A stretch of 6,450 nt of DNA, taken from NCBI GenBank assembly GCA_002413455.1, contig DHXA01000057.1, positions 522 through 6,971 of the forward strand, given 5' to 3'. The notes under the pieces are model-generated. The model was not told where the DNA came from and searched no databases. It saw only the letters and a list, made by a program, of their open reading frames with translations. Below, one piece after another: positions 1 to 5,394 of the stretch. Within the stretch, counting starts at the first letter, position 1. Every line of letters starts with the position of its first letter. The translations under genes were made by a program, and so were the position numbers. This stretch comes from Rhodanobacter sp. UBA5168 (GTDB taxonomy: Bacteria; Pseudomonadota; Gammaproteobacteria; Xanthomonadales; Rhodanobacteraceae).

Positions 1-2150
1 ACCAGCGCGCCGGCGAGCAGGCTGAAGCCGAGGATCCAGCGCACCGCGTTGCCGACCCGATCGACGATTTCGCGGACACGGTCGAGCAGCGAGTCGACGT
101 CGACCAGGCTGAGGTTGCTGTAGTCGCGCGACAGCTGCGCCAGTTGCGTGGCGTGACCGCGCGGCAGATGAAAGCTGGCCAGCCAGGTGTGCGGCAGGTC
201 GCCGGCGTGCGCCGGATCGAGCAGCAGGAAGAAGTTGACGCGGAACGAACTCCAGTCGACTTTGCGGATGCTGCTGACCTTCGCATCGATACTGCCTTCG
301 CCCACGTTGAAGCGCAGCGTATCGCCCACCTTCAGCGCGAACATGTCGCGCCACATGGTATCGATCGAGACTTCCGCCTGAGCCGGATGTGCGCCTTGCC
401 ACCGGCCCGCGATGACCTGGTTGGACGGCGGCAACGCATCGGCCCAGGACAGCCGCAGCTGCCGGTCGGCCCAGTCCTTGGCGCGGTCATCGGCGAAATG
501 AAGCTGGTCGATCGGCGCGCCGTCGATCGCGGTGAGCTTGCCTACCGCCAGCGGCAGCATGTTGAGCTGGTCGCCGCCGATACGGGTCAAGGCCCGTTCG
601 AAACCGGCGCGTTGATCGTCTTGCAGGTTCAGCGCGAACCAGTTCGGCGTATCGGCCGGCAGTTCCTGTCGCCACCCCTGCAGCAGAGCCGGCGCGACGA
701 TCGCCAGCAACAGCAGCGCGCACAGGCCCAGGCTGAGCGCGGTCGCCTGGATCAGGCTCAGCGTGCGCCGTCGCGCCAGCGCGGCCAGTCCCAGCCGCAG
801 CGCCGGATGGGCGCCGGGAGCGATACGGCGCGCCATCCACAGCAGCAGGGCGGCCAGCAAGGCGGCCACCACCGCCACCCCGAGCAGGCTGGCGGCGAGG
901 ATGCCGGCCAGTTGCAGCGAACTGCTCTGGCTCCAGATCAGGCCCAGCGCGACCAGCGCGGGGATCAGGTACAGCGTGTCGAAACGCCGAACCCGGCGCG
1001 TTACGCTCTGGCGGAATACCGCCACCGGTGAGACGTCGGCCAGCCGCACCAGCGGCGGCAGCGCAAAGCCGGCCAGCACGGCGATACCCATCGCGGCGGC
1101 GGCGAACGATGGCGCCAGCGGCAGCACGGTCGGCAGGCTTCCGAACAACTGGCTGGCGAACATCCATGCGAGCTGCGACAGCCCCAGCGCCAGCAACAGG
1201 CCGAGTGTCGCCGCCGGCAGCGCGAGCGCGCCGAGTGTGCCGAGCAGCAGACCCAGCACGCGCCGGCGTGAGGTGCCCAACGCGCGCAGCAGGGCGACCT
1301 CGGAGGTCTTGCGCCGCGCATAGCGTTGCGCGGACAGCGCAATCGCGATGCCGGCCAGCAGCGCCGACAGCAGCGCGGTCAGGCGCAGGAACGCACCGGC
1401 CCGATCGAACGAAGTGCGCATGCGCTCCTGGGTCTGCTCCGGCGTGATCAACTGCGCGCCCTGCGGCAGGGCGGTGGCCTGCGCCCAGTCGCGCCAGCGC
1501 TGCACCGCGTCAGGAGCGCCCGCCAGCAGCAGCTGATGACGGGCGCGGCTGCCGACGCCGAGCAGGCCGGCCTGTTCGGCGTCGGACAGGCTCATCAACG
1601 CGCGCGGCGCCAGCGCGAACAGCTGGCCGCCGTCGGGCTGGCGCACGAGTTCGGCGGCAATGGTCAATTCACGGCCACCCAGCTGCAGTGGCTGACCGAC
1701 CTTGAGGTTCAACGCCACCAGCGCGCGGTGATCGAGATAGACCTCACCCGCAGGCGGTGCATGACCCGTGCGCGTACGGCCTGCTGCGTCACCGAGCTCC
1801 AGCGTGCCGCGCAACGGATAGTTCGGCCCGCTGGCCAGCACATCGAGCAACTGGGTCTGCTGGTGGGCGAACGCCACGCTGGGGAAGCTTGCCGTTCGCG
1901 CCATCTGCAGATGGTACTGATAGGCCTTGCCGACAAAGTCGTCCGGCACGGCTTGCGGTGATGACACACCGATGTCGCCACCGATCAGTTCGGCCGCACT
2001 GGCCAGCATGCCGCGCTCGATCCGCGTTGCCAGTGTGGCGACCACGCCGAGCGCCACCACCGCCAGCACCAGCGATGCGGCCAGCGTGCGCAGCTCGGGC
2101 AGGTGCCATTCGCGGCGCAGGCTGCGCAGGGCCAGCAGCAGCATCTTCAT
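1..2150 (-). CDS. ybbP: YbbP-type ABC transporter permease (FtsX/MacB fold), 3' end outside window
   Basis: This is the inner-membrane subunit of a Type VII (MacB-like) ABC transporter. I translated the minus strand from ATG 2150 to the left edge: 716 complete codons, no stop or frame break. E. coli YbbP is about 804 residues, so roughly the last 100 are missing. Visible order: TM1 about 19-38; a first periplasmic domain to about 245; TM helices near 254-273, 299-324, 346-366, 394-408, 415-437 and 466-488; a second periplasmic domain about 490-700; and a helix at 705 cut by the edge. FtsX-type marks are SEVALLRALG (283-292) after TM2 and LADVSPVAVFRQ (370-381). SIRKVDWSSFRVNFF (627-641) closely resembles the second periplasmic domain of E. 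coli YbbP. The ATG overlaps the ybbA stop (ATGA) without a clear ribosome site, so translation is probably coupled. MacB- and LolC/E-type permeases share the fold, but the two-domain layout and the ybbA-tesA context favour YbbP. Confidence 0.93.
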   Translation of the reverse strand, partial: MKMLLLALRSLRREWHLPELRTLAASLVLAVVALGVVATLATRIERGMLASAAELIGGDIGVSSPQAVPDDFVGKAYQYHLQMARTASFPSVAFAHQQTQLLDVLASGPNYPLRGTLELGDAAGRTRTGHAPPAGEVYLDHRALVALNLKVGQPLQLGGRELTIAAELVRQPDGGQLFALAPRALMSLSDAEQAGLLGVGSRARHQLLLAGAPDAVQRWRDWAQATALPQGAQLITPEQTQERMRTSFDRAGAFLRLTALLSALLAGIAIALSAQRYARRKTSEVALLRALGTSRRRVLGLLLGTLGALALPAATLGLLLALGLSQLAWMFASQLFGSLPTVLPLAPSFAAAAMGIAVLAGFALPPLVRLADVSPVAVFRQSVTRRVRRFDTLYLIPALVALGLIWSQSSSLQLAGILAASLLGVAVVAALLAALLLWMARRIAPGAHPALRLGLAALARRRTLSLIQATALSLGLCALLLLAIVAPALLQGWRQELPADTPNWFALNLQDDQRAGFERALTRIGGDQLNMLPLAVGKLTAIDGAPIDQLHFADDRAKDWADRQLRLSWADALPPSNQVIAGRWQGAHPAQAEVSIDTMWRDMFALKVGDTLRFNVGEGSIDAKVSSIRKVDWSSFRVNFFLLLDPAHAGDLPHTWLASFHLPRGHATQLAQLSRDYSNLSLVDVDSLLDRVREIVDRVGNAVRWILGFSLLAGAL

Positions 2151-2848
2151 GCGGTTGCGCTCACGCCGTGCGGCACCACACGGCCTTCCTCCAGCTCGAT
2201 CCGGCGATCGCAACGTGCGGCCAGCGTGGCATCGTGGGTGACCAGTACCAGGGTGGTGTGGTGGTCGCGGTTCAGCGCAAACAGCAAGTCGCAGACATGG
2301 TGGCCGGTGCGCTGGTCGAGGTTGCCGGTGGGCTCGTCGGCAAACAGCACACGCGGGCCGTGCACGAACGCGCGGGCGATCGCCACGCGCTGCTGCTCGC
2401 CGCCGGAAAGCTGGGCCGGATAATGCCGCCGCCGCGAACTCAGCCCGACGGCTTCGAGCGCTTCGCGTGCGCGTTCGCGTGCCGCGCTGACGCCTTCCAG
2501 TTCCAGCGGCAGCATCACGTTTTCCTCGGCAGTGAGCGCGGGCAGCAGATGGAACGACTGGAACACGAAACCGACCAGGCGCCGGCGCAGGTCCGCGCGC
2601 GCCTCCTCGTCCAGCTGCTGCAAGGCATGCCCGTCCAGTTCGATGCTGCCGGTATCGGGGGTGTCCAGCCCGGCAAGCAAGCCGAGCAGGGTGGTCTTGC
2701 CTGAGCCGGAGGCGCCGACGATGGCGAAGCTCTCGCCCGGCCGGATCTGCAGGCTGACTTGACTGAGGATCTCCAGTCGTCCCTCGGGGCCGCTGACCGA
2801 CTTGCTAACATCGCAGGCCTGAAGAAGAGGACGGGAAGAATCACTCAT
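2147..2848 (-). CDS. ybbA: YbbA-type ABC transporter ATP-binding protein
   Basis: This is a 233-residue cytoplasmic ATPase of the LolD/MacB class that should drive the YbbP permease encoded next to it. All nucleotide-binding motifs are intact: Walker A GASGSGKT (45-52), Q-loop Q97 in FVFQSFHLLP, signature LSGGEQQ (147-153), Walker B VLFADE (167-172), D-loop NLD (176-178) and switch H205. E. coli YbbA is about 228 residues and has the same FADEPTGNLD and LVTHD-type segments. I chose ATG 2848 because it gives the family length, starting MSDSSRP. The frame stays open upstream to about 3196, but that part lies antisense to tesA and resembles no ABC domain. The stop overlaps the ybbP start by four bases (ATGA). 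Its own start codon shares two bases with the divergent tesA start. Upstream only a weak AAGG, about nine bases before ATG, could act as a ribosome site. Confidence 0.95.
   Translation of the reverse strand: MSDSSRPLLQACDVSKSVSGPEGRLEILSQVSLQIRPGESFAIVGASGSGKTTLLGLLAGLDTPDTGSIELDGHALQQLDEEARADLRRRLVGFVFQSFHLLPALTAEENVMLPLELEGVSAARERAREALEAVGLSSRRRHYPAQLSGGEQQRVAIARAFVHGPRVLFADEPTGNLDQRTGHHVCDLLFALNRDHHTTLVLVTHDATLAARCDRRIELEEGRVVPHGVSATA
2803..2811 (+). promoter_or_regulatory. Possible extended -10 element for tesA
   Basis: TGCTAACAT fits an extended -10 layout (TGn followed by TAACAT, four of six matches to TATAAT). It lies inside the 5' part of ybbA, about 36 bases before the tesA ATG. No good -35 is seen at the right spacing. 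In GC-rich DNA a match of this quality can occur by chance. Confidence 0.2.
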
Positions 2849-2849
2849 G
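2846..2849. promoter_or_regulatory. Shared CATG: overlapping divergent start codons of ybbA and tesA
   Basis: The palindrome CATG supplies ATG to tesA on the plus strand (2847-2849) and to ybbA on the minus strand (2848-2846). No intergenic DNA remains, so each gene's 5' untranslated region, ribosome site and probably promoter lie within the other's coding sequence. Both starts are inferred from family length and, for tesA, from the signal peptide. Confidence 0.7.
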
Positions 2850-3476
2850 CGTCGATGCCTTGATTGGTTGTTGTGGAGCGGCCTGGTTTTTCTGACTGGC
2901 ATCGGCAGTGCCCAGGCGGCGGCGCCGCCGAAAACCGTGCTGGTGCTGGGTGATTCGCTGTCCGCCGCACACAACATACCGGTGGAGTCCGGCTGGGTGC
3001 ACCTGCTGGATGTGCGTCTTGGCAAGATGGTGCCGAAGTGGGCGGCGATCAATGCCAGCATCAGTGGCGAGACCTCGGTGAGCGGACGCAACCGCCTGCC
3101 GGCGCTGCTGGCGAAATATCGACCGGCCGTGCTGGTGCTGGAGCTGGGTGCCAACGATGGATTGCGCGGTTTGCCGTTGCCGGCGCTGCGGACCAACCTG
3201 GCTGCGATGATCGATCAGGCACAGCAGGCGAAAGTGCAGGTGTTGCTGGTGGGCATCGAGCTGCCGGTGAATTACGGGCCGCAGTATCGCGATGGCCTGC
3301 GCGCCATCTATGCCGAGCTGGCGCGCAGCCGGCACACCGCATGGGTGCCGTTCCTGCTCGACGGCGTCGCGCTCGATCCCGCGCTGATGCAGGACGACGG
3401 CCTTCATCCCGTGGCGAGAGCGGAACCGACGGTGCTCGAAACCGTATGGCGCGCGCTGAAGCCGCTCCTGCGCTGA
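2847..3476 (+). CDS. tesA: TesA-type periplasmic SGNH esterase (thioesterase I / lysophospholipase L1 / arylesterase)
   Basis: This 209-residue serine hydrolase matches E. coli TesA (208 residues) in length and motif order. Family members hydrolyse acyl-CoA thioesters, lysophospholipids and aryl esters in the periplasm. All four SGNH blocks are visible: GDSLS with nucleophile S37; NASISGET with oxyanion G74; GANDGLRG with N103; and DDGLHP with D184 and H187 completing the triad. The N terminus is a signal peptide: Arg at 2-3, a hydrophobic core about 7-19, and a likely signal peptidase I site after AQA (22-24). The cysteine at position 4 is not in a lipobox. ATG 2847 is supported by this signal peptide and by GGAAG (2834-2838) eight bases upstream. 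The gene diverges from ybbA-ybbP, as in E. coli, and its promoter must lie inside the ybbA coding region. Physiological substrate is not readable from sequence. Confidence 0.95.
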   Translation: MRRCLDWLLWSGLVFLTGIGSAQAAAPPKTVLVLGDSLSAAHNIPVESGWVHLLDVRLGKMVPKWAAINASISGETSVSGRNRLPALLAKYRPAVLVLELGANDGLRGLPLPALRTNLAAMIDQAQQAKVQVLLVGIELPVNYGPQYRDGLRAIYAELARSRHTAWVPFLLDGVALDPALMQDDGLHPVARAEPTVLETVWRALKPLLR

Positions 3477-3581
3477 TTCGACCCGAACCATTTCTGAATC
3501 AATTTCGCATCTTTTCACGCAACCCTCACCCAGCAGCCGATTAGATCTTCACATATGTGAAACAACGGAAGTGAGGACGGT
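3477..3581. other. 105-base intergenic region between tesA and the response regulator gene
   Basis: No open frame of note is present. The left part (3490-3520) is richer in A and T than its surroundings and holds three TTTC tracts starting at 3491, 3503 and 3513. The right part holds the 14-base palindrome and then the ribosome site GAGGA (3573-3577), four bases before ATG 3582. I saw no hairpin with a T-run, so no intrinsic terminator for tesA. The regulator promoter should lie here, but I could not place -35 and -10 boxes with confidence. Confidence 0.6.
3548..3561. promoter_or_regulatory. Perfect 14-base palindrome upstream of the response regulator (candidate operator)
   Basis: TTCACATATGTGAA is its own reverse complement over all 14 bases and ends 20 bases before the regulator's ATG. 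Symmetry breaks at the next base pair (C3547/A3562). Its position fits a repressor or autoregulation site overlapping the transcription start or leader. Which protein binds cannot be told; OmpR-type regulators more often use direct repeats, so the binder may be another dimeric factor. Confidence 0.4.
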
Positions 3582-4313
3582 ATGACCGTACATGACGAGC
3601 AAGCAGGGCTGATTCTCCTGGTCGAGGACAACCGCCAGATCGCCGAGATGGTGGGCGAATTTCTCGAACGCCGCGGCTATTCGGTCGACTATGCCGCCGA
3701 TGGCGTCAGTGGACTGCATCTGGCGGTGTCCAACAGCTACGACGTGATCGTACTGGACCTGATGTTGCCGGGCCTGGACGGGCTGGAAGTGTGTCGCAAG
3801 CTGCGCAAGGAGGCGAAGAAATCCACGCCGGTGCTGATGCTGACCGCGCGCGACACGCTGGAAGACAAGCTGGTGGGTCTCGAAGCGGGGGCCGACGACT
3901 ACTTGGTGAAACCCTTTGAAGTGCGCGAGCTGGAAGCACGCCTGCGCGCGCTGATCCGGCGCGACCGCCGCCAGGTCTCTACCGAGGTGCTTACGGTCGG
4001 CGACATGACGCTGGATACCGCCACGCTGCGCCTGACCCGCGGAGGGCAGGAGCTCACCGTGTCGCCGATCGGGCTGAAGCTGCTGGCGATCCTGATGCGC
4101 GAATCGCCGCGGGTGGTCAGCCGGCGCGATATCGAGCGCGAGATCTGGGGCGATACGCTGCCCGACTCGGATACCTTGCGTTCGCATCTTTACAATCTGC
4201 GTCGGGTCATAGACAAGCCCTTCGCGCGCGCCCTGCTACACACCATCCATTCGGCCGGCTATCGTCTGGCCGATCTGGAATCAGAAGTGGCCTCCACAAC
4301 GCAGACGGCCTGA
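3582..4313 (+). CDS. OmpR/PhoB-family two-component response regulator
   Basis: This 243-residue cytoplasmic transcription factor has the standard two-domain build. The receiver domain spans about 9-125, with acidic pocket E15/D16, phospho-acceptor D59 in VIVLDLMLPG, switch T88 in LMLTARD and K110 in DDYLVKPF. The winged-helix domain spans about 135-231, with a recognition-helix region DTLRSHLYNLRRVID (197-211) and a closing HSAGYRL wing. All phosphorylation residues are intact, so it should be activated by a kinase, most likely the one encoded 37 bases downstream on the same strand. ATG 3582 is preceded by GAGGA at four-base spacing, which supports the start. Target genes are unknown; the palindrome just upstream may be part of its control. 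I do not recognise a specific named regulator, so no symbol is given. Confidence 0.95.
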   Translation: MTVHDEQAGLILLVEDNRQIAEMVGEFLERRGYSVDYAADGVSGLHLAVSNSYDVIVLDLMLPGLDGLEVCRKLRKEAKKSTPVLMLTARDTLEDKLVGLEAGADDYLVKPFEVRELEARLRALIRRDRRQVSTEVLTVGDMTLDTATLRLTRGGQELTVSPIGLKLLAILMRESPRVVSRRDIEREIWGDTLPDSDTLRSHLYNLRRVIDKPFARALLHTIHSAGYRLADLESEVASTTQTA

Positions 4314-4350
4314 CATCGCATCGCCATGGTAAAAAAGACACGTACATGTA

Positions 4351-5361
4351 ATGGATAGCAGGGTCAAAGCAGTCACATTCCGTGTGGGTGCCTTCCGGCG
4401 GCGGATTGCGTGGGTGTTCGGATTGCAGCTTGTGATCGTTGCGATCGTCAGCATCCTCGGCATCTACAACGACATGCCGATAGCGGCGGTGATCGCGGTG
4501 ATCGTGATCACCGCCGCCGTCGCGTGGTTGACCACACGTCGGGAGTGGCGGCCGGTGCGTGCGCTGGCGCGGCTGGTCAACCGCTGGGATGGTCAGCAAC
4601 TCGACCCGGAGGCCCTGCATCTGGACCAATTGTCCACCCGTACCGATGCCGATGTGGCCTCGCTGGTGCATGGCTTGCACGGGTTTGCCACGCGTATCGC
4701 CGGCTACAACCAGCGCGAGCGCAACTTCACCCGCGACGCCAGTCACGAGCTGCGCAGTCCGCTTACCGTGATCAAGATGTCCGTGGACATGCTGACCGAA
4801 GAAGAGAGCCTGAGCGAATTCGGGGCGCGCTCGGTACGCCGGATCAAGCGCGCCACGCGCGAGATGGAGGTGCTGGTGGAAGCTCTGCTGCTGCTCGCCC
4901 GCGAGACGGACGTCACGGACAGCGAACGCTTCGTCGTCAATGACATGCTGCATTCGGAGTTGGCGGCTGCCCGGGAATTGCTGACAGGTCGCCCCATCGA
5001 ACTGCTGCTGGAAGAGCCGGCCAGCTTCGCTTTGCAAGGCTCGGCGCGGGCTTTTTCAGTGCTTTGCTGGCAGTTGATCCGCAACGCCTGCCAGCAGACC
5101 GAGCAGGGCAGCGTGGTAGTCACCGTGATGCCCGGCGTGGTGAGCGTGAGCAATCACTCGGACCCGCACATGCCCGGCGAGAGTTCGCGCCCGTCGCGTG
5201 TGCACGGCGCCGACCGGCACGGATTCGAGCTGGCCATTGCCCAGCGCATCAGCGACCGGTACGGTTGGCCGCTGGAATTGCAGACACGCGCCGGCCGGGA
5301 AAACATCGCCCGCATTCGTTTTCCGCAACCTCTGCCGATTGAGGCGTCCGCCAAGGACTGA
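4351..5361 (+). CDS. Membrane sensor histidine kinase with minimal periplasmic loop
   Basis: This 336-residue protein is the likely partner of the preceding response regulator. Two membrane helices (about 20-38 and 44-61) are separated by only about five residues (YNDMP), so there is no real periplasmic sensor. A HAMP-like linker follows (about 62-120, with RPVRALARLV), then the dimerisation/phospho-acceptor helix with H132 in DASHELRSPLTV. The C-terminal ATP-binding region keeps N245 (LIRNAC) of the N-box but departs elsewhere: Q241 stands where the first N-box Asn usually is, the DxGxG box is replaced by SNHSD (266-271), no F-box is seen, and GLGLAI reads GFELAI (291-296). It may be a weak or atypical kinase, or belong to a subgroup with a short ATP lid. 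ATG 4351 is the first ATG in the open frame, but no good Shine-Dalgarno precedes it. The gene ends 33 bases from the convergent CoA-transferase gene. Confidence 0.9.
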   Translation: MDSRVKAVTFRVGAFRRRIAWVFGLQLVIVAIVSILGIYNDMPIAAVIAVIVITAAVAWLTTRREWRPVRALARLVNRWDGQQLDPEALHLDQLSTRTDADVASLVHGLHGFATRIAGYNQRERNFTRDASHELRSPLTVIKMSVDMLTEEESLSEFGARSVRRIKRATREMEVLVEALLLLARETDVTDSERFVVNDMLHSELAAARELLTGRPIELLLEEPASFALQGSARAFSVLCWQLIRNACQQTEQGSVVVTVMPGVVSVSNHSDPHMPGESSRPSRVHGADRHGFELAIAQRISDRYGWPLELQTRAGRENIARIRFPQPLPIEASAKD

Positions 5362-5369
5362 TCGCGGAA

Positions 5370-5391
5370 GCGCCGGACCCGGTCCGTGCGC
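5370..5391. terminator. GC-rich hairpin between convergent genes, possible bidirectional terminator
   Basis: GCGCCGGAC pairs with GTCCG-t-GCGC around a three-base CCG loop: nine pairs with one bulged T (5387). It fills most of the gap between the kinase stop (5361) and the CoA-transferase stop (5395). No T-run follows on either strand, so it is not a canonical intrinsic terminator; it could still slow polymerase or protect 3' ends. Confidence 0.35.
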
Positions 5392-5394
5392 GAA

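Noticed and set aside
144..1961. Long plus-strand open frames across the ybbP region (for example 144-1031 and 1326-1961)
   Set aside because: They lie antisense to a continuous 716-codon permease with strong YbbP motifs. Their translations are rich in Arg, Gln and Ala without domains, typical of shadow frames in GC-rich DNA.
2849..3196. Upstream extension of the ybbA frame to about 3196
   Set aside because: The extra residues are antisense to the SGNH catalytic region of tesA and resemble no ABC domain. The start at 2848 gives the normal family length.
3550..3560. The TCACA...TGTGA palindrome as a CRP/Clp site
   Set aside because: CRP-type sites read TGTGA-N6-TCACA. Here the half-sites are in the opposite order and with only a short centre, so it does not fit.
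3549..4187. Minus-strand open frame of 212 codons opposite the response regulator
   Set aside because: The plus-strand product has every receiver and winged-helix residue. The minus product is His- and Gln-rich with no recognisable fold and is best explained as a codon-bias shadow.
4207..5037. Minus-strand open frame of 276 codons opposite the kinase
   Set aside because: It is antisense to the helices, H132 region and N-box of the kinase and shows no domain of its own.
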